Below are positions 18,246 through 26,124 of a stretch of 64,000 nt of DNA, piece after piece. This DNA is from Pseudomonas umsongensis (GTDB lineage Bacteria > Pseudomonadota > Gammaproteobacteria > Pseudomonadales > Pseudomonadaceae). Position 1 is the first letter of the stretch, and the number at the start of each line of letters is the position of its first letter. The notes beneath the pieces are model-generated. The model ran no database searches and was not told where the DNA came from. It saw only the letters and a list, made by a program, of their open reading frames with translations. A program made the translations under genes and the position numbers. The stretch lies in NCBI RefSeq assembly GCF_002236105.1, contig NZ_NIWU01000003.1, positions 436,501 to 500,500 on the forward strand, in the 5' to 3' direction.

Positions 18246-19517
18246 TTAAGCCTGGTGGCTGATCCGGCCATCCACCAGGGTGTAGCGCACCACACCCGGG
18301 AGGCTGTGGCCAATGAATGGGCAGTTCTCGCCTTTGGACAGCCAGGTCTCCCCGGCCACGGTCGAAGCCGCCGGGTCGAACAGCACGATGTCCGCCGCGC
18401 CCCCTACCGCCAGCTTGCCCGCTGGCAGGCGCAAGGCCTCCGCAGGGCCGGCACTGAGTCGCGCCAGCAGCGTCGGCAGGTCGAGCAAGCCGTCTTCCAC
18501 CAGTGTCATCGCCAGCGGCAGCAGCAGTTCAACACTGCTGATGCCGGGCTCGGTAGCCCCGAACGGTGCCAGTTTGGCGTCCCGTTCGTGGGGTTGGTGA
18601 TGGCTGGAAATGGCCGAGACCACGCCGGACTTCACGGCTGCGCGCAAACCCTCACGGTCGGCGCGGGTGCGCAGCGGCGGCTGCACGTGATAGAGGCTGC
18701 TGAAATCGATCAGCGCTTCGTCGGTCAGTATCAACTGGTACAGGGCGACATCCGCCGTGACCTTCAGGCCGCGTTGCTGGGCTTGGGCGATCAGCGCTAC
18801 ACCACGTGCGCTGGTCAGCTGGCTGAAATGCGCACGCACGCCCGTCTGTTCGACCAGCAGCAAGTCCCTGGCCAGGGCCACGGTTTCAGCGGTTTCCGGA
18901 ATGCCCGGCAGGCCGAGGAAGCTCGCGGTCGGTCCTTCATGAGCCAGGCCGCCTTCCGCCAGGTCGTGGTCCTGGGAGTTGAAGATCACCGTGAGATCGA
19001 AGGTGGCCGCGTAATCCAGTGCCCGGCACAGGGTGCGGGTGTTGCGGAAGCTCTCCAGGCCGTTGCCGAAGGCCACGCAGCCGGCATCGCGCAAGGCAAC
19101 CAGCTCTGCAAGCTGTTCGCCGTCCAGGCCTTTGCTCAGTGCGCCGATCGGGAACACTTTAGCGTTACCGGCTTCGCGGGCGCGGTCGAGGATCAGCTCG
19201 GCCACGGCCGAGGTGTCCAGCACCGGTTTGGTCTTTGGCGGGCAGCACAGGCTGGTCACGCCACCGGCAGCGGCGGCGCGGGTTTCGCTGGTAATCGAAC
19301 CTTTGCGGCTGTAGCCCGGTTCACGCAGGGCGACATTGAGGTCGACCAGGCCAGGGGCGGCCACCAGGCCTTTGGCATCGAGGGTGTCGACAGCGACAAA
19401 ACCGGCTGGGGCGGCGCCAATGGCGACGATCTTGCAGGCTTCAATGTGGATATCGGTGACTTGATCCAGGCCGCTGGCCGGATCGATGACGCGGGCCCCG
19501 AGAATGCTGAGCTTCAC
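18246..19517 (-). CDS. pyrC': dihydroorotase-like protein PyrC' (non-catalytic)
   Basis: A 423-residue amidohydrolase-fold protein. Active dihydroorotases begin the domain with DxHxHLREPG; here the matching stretch reads DLNVALREPG, so the two metal-binding histidines are gone. In P. putida and P. aeruginosa the product of this gene is known to be inactive and to form a complex needed for aspartate transcarbamoylase assembly. Its start overlaps the pyrB stop by 4 bases, consistent with that role. A separate active pyrC is expected elsewhere in the genome. Confidence 0.93.
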   Translation of the reverse strand: MKLSILGARVIDPASGLDQVTDIHIEACKIVAIGAAPAGFVAVDTLDAKGLVAAPGLVDLNVALREPGYSRKGSITSETRAAAAGGVTSLCCPPKTKPVLDTSAVAELILDRAREAGNAKVFPIGALSKGLDGEQLAELVALRDAGCVAFGNGLESFRNTRTLCRALDYAATFDLTVIFNSQDHDLAEGGLAHEGPTASFLGLPGIPETAETVALARDLLLVEQTGVRAHFSQLTSARGVALIAQAQQRGLKVTADVALYQLILTDEALIDFSSLYHVQPPLRTRADREGLRAAVKSGVVSAISSHHQPHERDAKLAPFGATEPGISSVELLLPLAMTLVEDGLLDLPTLLARLSAGPAEALRLPAGKLAVGGAADIVLFDPAASTVAGETWLSKGENCPFIGHSLPGVVRYTLVDGRISHQA

Positions 19518-20518
19518 TGAACGTTCTCCTGCTCGAATTGGCGTTGCGCAGTCTGACCGCTCATGGCCATGGACAGGACGGCCATGCGAATCGCGATGCC
19601 GTAGGTCACTTGGTTGAGGATCACCGAGTGTGGACCGTCGGCTACCGCCGATTCGATTTCCACCCCTCTGTTGATCGGCCCCGGGTGCATGACGATGGCA
19701 TCGGGTTTGGCGCCAGCCAGGCGCGCGGTGGTCAGGCCGAACAGGCGGTAGAACTCGCCCTCGCTCGGCAGTAGGCCGCCGGTCATACGCTCACGCTGCA
19801 GGCGCAGCATGATCACCACGTCGACGTCTTTGAGGCCTTCGGTCATGTCGGTGTAGACCTTCACGCCGTATTGCTCGATGCCGATCGGCAGCAGGGTCTT
19901 CGGCGCAATCACGCGGATGTCCGGGCAACCCAGGGTTTTCAGGGCCAGCATGTTCGAGCGTGCAACCCGCGAGTGCAGGATGTCGCCGACGATGGCCACC
20001 GAAAGGTTTTCGAAGCCGCCCTTGTGCCGGCGGATGGTGAGCATGTCGAGCATGCCCTGGGTCGGGTGAGCGTGACGGCCGTCGCCGCCGTTGATGATCG
20101 CCACCTGTGGGCAAACATGTTCGGCGATGAAGTGTGCAGCGCCGGAATCACCGTGGCGCACGACGAACATGTCGGCGGCCATGGCCTCCAGGTTGCGCAG
20201 CGTGTCGAGCAGGGTTTCGCCCTTGCTTGCCGACGATGTCGACACGTTCAGGGTGATCACGTCCGCCGACAGCCGTTGCGCCGCCAGTTCGAAGGTGGTG
20301 CGGGTGCGGGTGGAGTTTTCGAAGAATACGTTGCACACGGTCTTGCCGCGCAGCAACGGGACTTTCTTCACTGCCCGTGCGCCAACTTCGAGGAACGAGT
20401 CGGCGGTGTCGAGGATTTCCGTCAGCAGCTCGCGGCGCAAACCGTCGAGCGAGAGGAAGTGGCGCAGCTGGCCCTGATCATTGAGCTGCAGCGGGCGCTT
20501 GGTATCTAGAGGCGTCAT
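19514..20518 (-). CDS. pyrB: aspartate carbamoyltransferase catalytic subunit PyrB
   Basis: A 334-residue enzyme that makes carbamoyl aspartate in pyrimidine synthesis. The carbamoyl phosphate site STRTRTTFELA, the HPTQGMLD motif and HPGPINRGVEI are present. The start at 20518 (MTPLDTKRPLQLNDQGQLRH) gives the usual Pseudomonas length with its N-terminal extension, which is linked to nucleotide control. It is coupled to pyrC' and lies 27 bases after pyrR. Confidence 0.96.
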   Translation of the reverse strand: MTPLDTKRPLQLNDQGQLRHFLSLDGLRRELLTEILDTADSFLEVGARAVKKVPLLRGKTVCNVFFENSTRTRTTFELAAQRLSADVITLNVSTSSASKGETLLDTLRNLEAMAADMFVVRHGDSGAAHFIAEHVCPQVAIINGGDGRHAHPTQGMLDMLTIRRHKGGFENLSVAIVGDILHSRVARSNMLALKTLGCPDIRVIAPKTLLPIGIEQYGVKVYTDMTEGLKDVDVVIMLRLQRERMTGGLLPSEGEFYRLFGLTTARLAGAKPDAIVMHPGPINRGVEIESAVADGPHSVILNQVTYGIAIRMAVLSMAMSGQTAQRQFEQENVQ

Positions 20519-20545
20519 CGCGAGGGGGACTCTCAATAGGGCGAA

Positions 20546-21049
20546 TTAAAGGGCGAGGTCTTGCAGTTCGAGCTTGAGTTCCGGCCCCGACAGTTTCACC
20601 CGCTCGTGGGCTGCCAGGGACAAGGTCGCGCCCAGTACGTTGGGGCGGATCGGCAGTTCACCGGCATCCAGGTCCAGCAGGCATACCAGGGTCACGCTGG
20701 CCGGGCGGCCGTAGTCAAACAGTTCGTTCAGGGCGGCGCGGATGGTCCGCCCGCTCATCAACACGTCGTCGATCAGCACCAGGTGTTGGCCTTCGATCTC
20801 AAACGGCAGGGCCGACGGCCGCACTTGCGGGTGCAGGCCGTTCTGGCTGAAGTCGTCGCGGTAGAAGGACACGTCCAGTGTGCCAAGCGGTTCGGCGCTG
20901 CCCAGCTCCTTGAGCAGGGCCTGGGCAACCCACACGCCACCGGTACGAATGCCGATGTAGCGCGGTTCGCTGATGCCACGGTGTTCCAGGTGTGCCTTGA
21001 GATCAGTCGCCATCTGGCTGATCAGTTCGGCGGGATTGGGCAGGCTCAT
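20546..21049 (-). CDS. pyrR: bifunctional pyr operon regulator / uracil phosphoribosyltransferase PyrR
   Basis: A 167-residue phosphoribosyltransferase-fold protein. The PRPP loop is VLIDDVLMSGRTIRAALNE and GIRTGGVWVA is at the N-terminal side. In pseudomonads PyrR is encoded ahead of pyrB and is a candidate regulator; whether RNA attenuation occurs here cannot be told from sequence. A GGAGC ribosome site precedes the start. Confidence 0.95.
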   Translation of the reverse strand: MSLPNPAELISQMATDLKAHLEHRGISEPRYIGIRTGGVWVAQALLKELGSAEPLGTLDVSFYRDDFSQNGLHPQVRPSALPFEIEGQHLVLIDDVLMSGRTIRAALNELFDYGRPASVTLVCLLDLDAGELPIRPNVLGATLSLAAHERVKLSGPELKLELQDLAL

Positions 21050-21135
21050 GGTTGCTCCTTCTTGGGCCCGAGCCGGATCGTTGCGGGAGGTGGCTCGGGT
21101 TGTAGCTAAAAGAGACGGGTGACGGCTCTTCAGGA

Positions 21136-21573
21136 TTAGGATTGGAACAATGCGCTGTTCTCGTCGAGCCAGCCTTGCAGCAGCAGGGCGGCGGCGATGG
21201 CATCCACCGGGTTATCGCGGTAGCTGCCTTTCTGTCCGCCCCGGGCCAGGCGTTCGCCCTTGGCTTCGAAGGTGGTCAGGCGTTCATCGTGGGTATAGAA
21301 GGGCAGGTTGAAGCGACCGTTCAGGCGTCGGGCGAATTTTTCCGCGCGGGCGCACATGTCGCTGGGTGTGCCGTCCATGTTCAGCGGCAGGCCGACCACC
21401 ACGGCGTCGGGTTTCCACTCCTTGATCAGCGCTTCTACCTGATCCCAGTCGGGAATACCGTTTTGTGCCTTCAAGGTGCACAGCTCGCGGGCCTGGCCGG
21501 TAATGACCTGGCCAACCGCAACGCCGATCTGCTTGGTGCCGTAGTCGAATCCCAGAATCAACCGCAGGGCCAT
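21136..21573 (-). CDS. ruvX: Holliday junction resolvase-like protein RuvX (YqgF)
   Basis: A 145-residue RNase H-like nuclease. The first catalytic Asp is in LILGFDYGTKQIGVAVGQ, with VVGLPLNMDGTPSD and a C-terminal DAIAAALLLQ. The family acts in 16S rRNA 5' end processing; a junction-resolving role was also proposed. The start at 21573 shares one base with the algH stop (TGATG), so the two are translationally coupled. Confidence 0.94.
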   Translation of the reverse strand: MALRLILGFDYGTKQIGVAVGQVITGQARELCTLKAQNGIPDWDQVEALIKEWKPDAVVVGLPLNMDGTPSDMCARAEKFARRLNGRFNLPFYTHDERLTTFEAKGERLARGGQKGSYRDNPVDAIAAALLLQGWLDENSALFQS

Positions 21574-22145
21574 CAGGCGTGCCCCGCCTGGCTGGTGAGC
21601 AGGCTGAGATTGACGCCCAGGTGCTTGGCTGCCGCTTCCAGGCGCAGTTCGCTGCTGGTGTTGAACAGGATGTCGGCGTCGTACGGGCAAGTCAGCCAGG
21701 CGTTCTGGGCCAGTTCGGCCTCCAGTTGCCCGGCTTCCCATCCGGCATAACCCAGCGTGATAACGCTTTTCGCCGGGCCGACGCCATCGGCAATGGCGAA
21801 CAGCACGTCCTGGGAGGTGGACAGGGACAGCTCGCCTTCCAGATCAACGGTCGCTTGAAAACTCTGGCCCTTGGGGTGCAGGACAAAACCACGATCGGTC
21901 TGTACCGGACCGCCGATGAAGATCGGCACGTGCTGGCAGAGCGCGGGCGGCTCGATGTCCGGACGCAATTGCTCGAGGATATCGGCCAGGTTGAGGTCCT
22001 GCGGACGGTTGACCACCAGCCCCATGGCACCATTGGCCGTGTGCTCGACGATGTAGGTCAAGGTGTGCGCAAAGTTCGGGTCGACCATGTGAGGCATGGC
22101 GATCAGGAAGTGATGCTTGAGGTAGCTGGGGCTGACGTTTTTCAT
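21573..22145 (-). CDS. algH: YqgE/AlgH family protein
   Basis: A 190-residue cytosolic protein. The N-terminal signature YLKHHFLIAMPHMVDPNFAH and ANGAMGLVVNRP identify AlgH. The gene was first named for an effect on alginate production in P. aeruginosa, but its biochemical role is unsettled. I chose the start at 22145 to match family members; the frame is open 12 codons upstream. Confidence 0.94.
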   Translation of the reverse strand: MKNVSPSYLKHHFLIAMPHMVDPNFAHTLTYIVEHTANGAMGLVVNRPQDLNLADILEQLRPDIEPPALCQHVPIFIGGPVQTDRGFVLHPKGQSFQATVDLEGELSLSTSQDVLFAIADGVGPAKSVITLGYAGWEAGQLEAELAQNAWLTCPYDADILFNTSSELRLEAAAKHLGVNLSLLTSQAGHA

Positions 22146-22210
22146 GAACGCTAGTGTGGCGTTGGAGGGACGAACTGACAAGCTGGGGATGCAAATCTGA
22201 CACGATTCCC

Positions 22211-22325
22211 TGTAGGAGCGAGCATGCTCGCGAAAAACCTGAAAACCCCTCGGGGTATCAGGTTTCCCGCGTTATCGTTGACGACCATCGCGACGGTGCG
22301 ACGATTCGACATGCTCGCTCCTACA
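22211..22325. repeat. palindromic repeat family B (TGTAGGAGCGAGCATGCTCG)
   Basis: TGTAGGAGCGAGCATGCTCG opens the element and CATGCTCGCTCCTACA closes it, with a 75-base interior containing GTTATCGTTGACGACCATCG. Related copies lie at 24291, 31432 and 55750. It lies between the algH start and the tonB stop. Confidence 0.9.
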
Positions 22326-22336
22326 AGGGGTGCTGG

Positions 22337-23236
22337 TCAGTTACTGGAGAGGCGGTCGCCGCGTGCAAATTTCCACGTGCGGATGATTTCCAGGCGATCG
22401 ATGTCCGACAGGTCCCCGGTAAAGGGGGCGAACGGCGCTGCCAGGCGCACGATGCGCTGGGCCGCCTGGTCCAGCAGCGGTTGTCCGGACGACTCCAGTA
22501 CCAGCACCTCATACAGCGAGCCATCGCGGTTGATCGAGACCATCAGGCGCAAGTTGCCGTAGATCTGCTTGCGCCGGGCTTCGTCAGGGTAATTGAGGTT
22601 GCCGATGCGCTCGACTTTTTTACGCCACTCGTCTTTATACCAGGCGCCCTTGTCGCGCATGGTCGAGGCGGCGCTCAGGCGGTGGATGCGCGGGCGCTTG
22701 GCGTACAACTGTTGTTCTTGGGCCAGTTCGGCTTCGAGGCTGGCGATGTCGCTGGACAGCTGTTCGCTGTCGAATGTCGGTGCCGCCACCACAGGTTTGG
22801 TGACGGGCTTGGGCTCCTCCGTTTTTGTCGGGGCTTTCTTTGGCTTGGGTGCGACGGTGGTCACGGCTGCCTTGGGCGGGGCGTCCTTCTGTTCTGGCTT
22901 GGCGGCGGGCGGTGGCGTGACTTTTTGTACCTTGTTGTCCTGGAAAGGCGCGATCTCGGTGGTCTTGGGGATGGCCTTCTTGTCCAGGGTGCCGCTGCCT
23001 TGCTGGTTTTCCTGGGCGAGGAAGTCAGCCTTTTCCGGTTTCTTTTCGCTTTTGAAGGTGGCGAGGGTGATTTCCAGGGTTTTGCTGATCTGCTTGGGCT
23101 CGACCATTGTGAAACCGACACCCAGCAGTAATGCCAGGTGGATCAGCGCCGCCAGGAACAGGGTAAAACCGAGGCGATCGGCCGGGCGCACGCCGTGGTG
23201 GGCGAGTTCGGGGGGCAGATCGGACGGGAGGGTCAT
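22337..23236 (-). CDS. TonB family energy transducer (TonB3-like)
   Basis: A 299-residue protein with one N-terminal membrane anchor (about residues 23-43), a Pro/Lys-rich periplasmic spacer (about 80-150), a helical stretch and a TonB C-terminal domain from about 205 (GNLNYPDEARRKQIYGNLRL). In P. aeruginosa the tonB3 gene lies at this place between algH and gshB and is required for normal twitching. The position beside pilG supports the same link here. It is not the main iron-uptake TonB by context. Confidence 0.9.
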   Translation of the reverse strand: MTLPSDLPPELAHHGVRPADRLGFTLFLAALIHLALLLGVGFTMVEPKQISKTLEITLATFKSEKKPEKADFLAQENQQGSGTLDKKAIPKTTEIAPFQDNKVQKVTPPPAAKPEQKDAPPKAAVTTVAPKPKKAPTKTEEPKPVTKPVVAAPTFDSEQLSSDIASLEAELAQEQQLYAKRPRIHRLSAASTMRDKGAWYKDEWRKKVERIGNLNYPDEARRKQIYGNLRLMVSINRDGSLYEVLVLESSGQPLLDQAAQRIVRLAAPFAPFTGDLSDIDRLEIIRTWKFARGDRLSSN

Positions 23237-23300
23237 GACAAGGAAACCAACATCGCGTTTTCACAGGCCGCGCATGATAACGCAATGTTGGTTTGGCTTA

Positions 23301-24254
23301 TCAACGGGCCTTGAGCTTCTGATCGATGGCATCCATCAACATGCCGCCAATATCGGTGCCGAAGGCATTGTCGATTTCGCGAATGCAGGTCGGGCTGGTG
23401 ACGTTGATTTCGGTCAGGTGCTCGCCGATCACATCGAGGCCGACGAACAGCAGGCCTTTTTCGCGCAGGGTCGGACCGACTTGCGCCGCAATCCAGCGAT
23501 CCTTCTCGGTCAATGGACGGGCTTCGCCGCGGCCACCGGCTGCAAGGTTGCCACGGGTTTCGCCGGCAGCAGGAATGCGCGCCAGGCAGTAGTCCACCGG
23601 CTCGCCGTCGATCATCAGGATGCGTTTGTCGCCATCGACGATGGCCGGCAGGTAGCCCTGGATCATGATTTGCTGCTGGCCGTGCAGGGTCAGGGTTTCG
23701 AGGATCACCGACAGGTTCGGGTGGCCGGCGGTGTGGCGGAAGATCGAGGATCCGCCCATGCCGTCGAGTGGCTTGAGAATCACATCGCCATGATGGTCGG
23801 CGAATTCACGCAATACGTCAGGGCGACGGCTGACGATAGTCGGAGGCGTGCACTGCGGAAACAGCGTGGCGAACAGTTTTTCGTTGCAGTCACGCAGGCT
23901 TTGCGGCTTGTTGACCACCAGTACGCCAGCATTCTCGGCCTGTTCCAGCAAATAGGTGGTATAGACGAATTCCATGTCGAAAGGCGGATCCTTGCGCATC
24001 AGGATCACGTCCAGGTCGCTCAGCAGGTTGTCCTGCTCGGCTTCCAGCTCGAACCATTTTTCCGGGTTGGCGAACACTTTCAGCGGGCGCATCCGCGCCC
24101 GTGCCTGGCCTTCGGCCTGGTACAGGTCGCGCTGCTCCATGTAGAACAGTTCCCAGCCGCGTTTCTGTGCGGCCAGCAGCATGGCCAGCGAGCTATCCTT
24201 TTTATAGGAGATGCTGGCGATAGGATCCATGACAATCCCGACACGAACGCTCAT
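23301..24254 (-). CDS. gshB: glutathione synthase GshB
   Basis: A 317-residue ATP-grasp enzyme joining gamma-glutamylcysteine and glycine. N-terminal VGIVMDPIASISYKKDSSL, the RKDPPFDMEFVY motif, LKPLDGMGGSSIFR and the C-terminal INVTSPTCIREID are characteristic. It is transcribed away from pilG. Confidence 0.97.
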   Translation of the reverse strand: MSVRVGIVMDPIASISYKKDSSLAMLLAAQKRGWELFYMEQRDLYQAEGQARARMRPLKVFANPEKWFELEAEQDNLLSDLDVILMRKDPPFDMEFVYTTYLLEQAENAGVLVVNKPQSLRDCNEKLFATLFPQCTPPTIVSRRPDVLREFADHHGDVILKPLDGMGGSSIFRHTAGHPNLSVILETLTLHGQQQIMIQGYLPAIVDGDKRILMIDGEPVDYCLARIPAAGETRGNLAAGGRGEARPLTEKDRWIAAQVGPTLREKGLLFVGLDVIGEHLTEINVTSPTCIREIDNAFGTDIGGMLMDAIDQKLKAR

Positions 24255-24597
24255 GGGTTATTCCTCGAAATTGGGGGGCTATGGCGACCTTGTAGGAGCG
24301 AGCATGCTCGCGATGGACTTCAGAACGCCGCGCTCATCCAGCCAGTACGCGTCATCGTTGACGACCATCGCGGGCATGCTCGCTCCTACAAAGGACCGTA
24401 TAAAAGTGGCGTCAGAGTGGCGCTGAGTGTGTTCCCGGTCAAGGAAAAACCACTGCCGGGGCCGGCCGATAGATTGGATTTGGAGACTGTGCTAAAAAGG
24501 CTGCCATGTCGTGCCGGCCCTTGAACATCAAGGGTTTCGAGTCCTCGACGCCCCGCAGATGGACAAATAGATTCCTAAAGGCGACGGTAGAGCAACT
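24255..24597. other. divergent intergenic region gshB/pilG
   Basis: A 343-base gap. About 100 bases are repeat family B (24291-24389). The remaining 200 bases before pilG should hold the promoter of the pil-chp cluster. No RNA structure was recognised. Confidence 0.5.
24291..24389. repeat. palindromic repeat family B
   Basis: TGTAGGAGCGAGCATGCTCG at the left and GGGCATGCTCGCTCCTACA at the right, with CGTCATCGTTGACGACCATCG inside, closely matching the 22211 copy. Confidence 0.9.
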
Positions 24598-25002
24598 ATG
24601 GAACAGCAACCCAGCGCCTTGAAGGTCATGGTGATCGACGATTCGAAGACGATTCGCCGCACCGCCGAAACACTGCTCAAGAATGTGGGTTGTGAGGTCA
24701 TCACGGCCATCGACGGGTTCGATGCGTTGGCCAAGATCGTCGATCACCACCCCGGCATCATCTTTGTCGACATCATGATGCCGCGCCTGGATGGCTATCA
24801 GACCTGCGCGTTAATCAAGAACAACAGTGCATTCAAGTGCACGCCAGTGATTATGCTGTCGTCCAAGGACGGGCTGTTCGACAAGGCCAAGGGGCGCATT
24901 GTCGGCTCCGACCAGTTTTTGACCAAGCCTTTCAGCAAGGAAGAGCTGCTGAGCGCGATCCAGGCCCATGTTCCGGGCTTTGCCGCTGTTTTGCCGCAGT
25001 AA
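24598..25002 (+). CDS. pilG: type IV pilus response regulator PilG
   Basis: A 134-residue single receiver domain. The acidic pair is in VMVIDDSKT, the phosphoacceptor Asp in IIFVDIMMPRLDG, and the conserved Lys in FLTKPFSKEEL. In the Pil-Chp system PilG promotes pilus extension, and with PilH and PilJ it controls cAMP in P. aeruginosa. It is the first gene of pilGHIJ-chpA-chpC. Confidence 0.97.
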   Translation: MEQQPSALKVMVIDDSKTIRRTAETLLKNVGCEVITAIDGFDALAKIVDHHPGIIFVDIMMPRLDGYQTCALIKNNSAFKCTPVIMLSSKDGLFDKAKGRIVGSDQFLTKPFSKEELLSAIQAHVPGFAAVLPQ

Positions 25003-25059
25003 GACACCTACAGTGACGCTCGGCCATTGGGCCCTGCGCCGACAAGAATGGGGAAGACC

Positions 25060-25425
25060 ATGGCACGTATCCTGATCGTCGATGATTCGCCGACCGAAAT
25101 GTACAAATTGACCGGCATGCTGGAGAAGCACGGTCATGAAGTATTGAAAGCCGAAAACGGCGCAGACGGCGTGGCGCTGGCCCGCCAGGAAAAACCCGAC
25201 GCAGTGCTGATGGACATCGTCATGCCCGGACTCAATGGCTTCCAGGCGACTCGCCAGTTGACCAAAGATCCGGAAACCGGGCACATCCCGGTGATTATCA
25301 TCACCACCAAGGATCAGGAAACCGACAAGGTCTGGGGTACGCGCCAAGGGGCCAAGGACTATCTGACCAAGCCGGTTGACGAAGATACCCTGATCAAGAC
25401 CTTGAACAACGTGCTGGCCGGTTGA
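25060..25425 (+). CDS. pilH: type IV pilus response regulator PilH
   Basis: A 121-residue single receiver domain. Acidic residues are in ILIVDDSPTEMYKL, the phosphoacceptor in AVLMDIVMPGLNG, and the Lys in YLTKPVDEDTL. In P. aeruginosa PilH counteracts PilG and favours retraction. The start at 25060 (MARILIVDDSP) is family-typical; the frame opens 33 bases earlier. pilI starts 10 bases after the stop. Confidence 0.97.
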   Translation: MARILIVDDSPTEMYKLTGMLEKHGHEVLKAENGADGVALARQEKPDAVLMDIVMPGLNGFQATRQLTKDPETGHIPVIIITTKDQETDKVWGTRQGAKDYLTKPVDEDTLIKTLNNVLAG

Positions 25426-25435
25426 TCACAGGGCC

Positions 25436-25969
25436 ATGAGCGAATCACTGACCGCCTTCGAACTGCTATTGCAGATCGACCGGCGTTGTCGCTTGCTGGC
25501 GGCGGACTTGCCGTCCCAGCCCGCCCGCCAGGACAGCTGGAGCGGCATCGGTTTTCGCTTGGGCGAACAGTGGTACGTCGCGCCCATGGGCGAAATCGGT
25601 GAAGTGTTGCACGAGCCGCGTTTTACGCTGGTGCCGGGGGTCAAGTCCTGGGTAAAGGGCGTGGCCAATCTGCGCGGGCGTTTGTTGCCGATCATTGATT
25701 TGTGCGGTTTTTTTGGCCAGGAAATCTCGGCGACGCGCAAGCAGCGGCGCGTATTGGTGGTGGAACATGACGAGGTGTTTGCCGGGTTGCTGGTCGATGA
25801 AGTCTTCGGCTTGCAGCACTTTGCCCGCGACAGTCTACAGCCGATAGACGCACCGGGCGGCCCGATCGCACCGTTCATCACTGGCCGGTTTCAGCGCGAG
25901 CAGAGCTGGCAGGTGCTCAGTCTGTTTACGCTGGCGCGGTCGCAGGGGTTCATGAATGTTGCCATTTAA
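25436..25969 (+). CDS. pilI: CheW-like adaptor PilI
   Basis: A 177-residue CheW-domain protein linking the receptor PilJ to the kinase ChpA. Typical features are FRLGEQWYVAPMGEIGEVL, VKGVANLRGRLLPIIDL and the GLLVDEVFGLQHF motif. It is separated from pilJ by a REP repeat, an interruption of an otherwise tight operon. Confidence 0.95.
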   Translation: MSESLTAFELLLQIDRRCRLLAADLPSQPARQDSWSGIGFRLGEQWYVAPMGEIGEVLHEPRFTLVPGVKSWVKGVANLRGRLLPIIDLCGFFGQEISATRKQRRVLVVEHDEVFAGLLVDEVFGLQHFARDSLQPIDAPGGPIAPFITGRFQREQSWQVLSLFTLARSQGFMNVAI

Positions 25970-25990
25970 ATGGAACGACACAGTTCTAAA

Positions 25991-26080
25991 TGTGGGAGCG
26001 GGCTTGCTCGCGAAAGCGGTAGATCAGTCAATATCAATGTTGAATGGACTGGCGCTTTCGCGAGCAAGCCCGCTCCCACA
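25991..26080. repeat. REP palindrome pair (family A) inside the pil operon
   Basis: TGTGGGAGCGGGCTTGCTCG and its inverse ending GCAAGCCCGCTCCCACA occupy most of the 155-base gap between pilI and pilJ. The central variant (GGGCTTGCTCG) is shared with the copy at 59909. Confidence 0.92.
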
Positions 26081-26124
26081 GGGGATTCTGTCAGGCCCAG
26101 AAGTGGGTTAACAGGCGAAGACCG

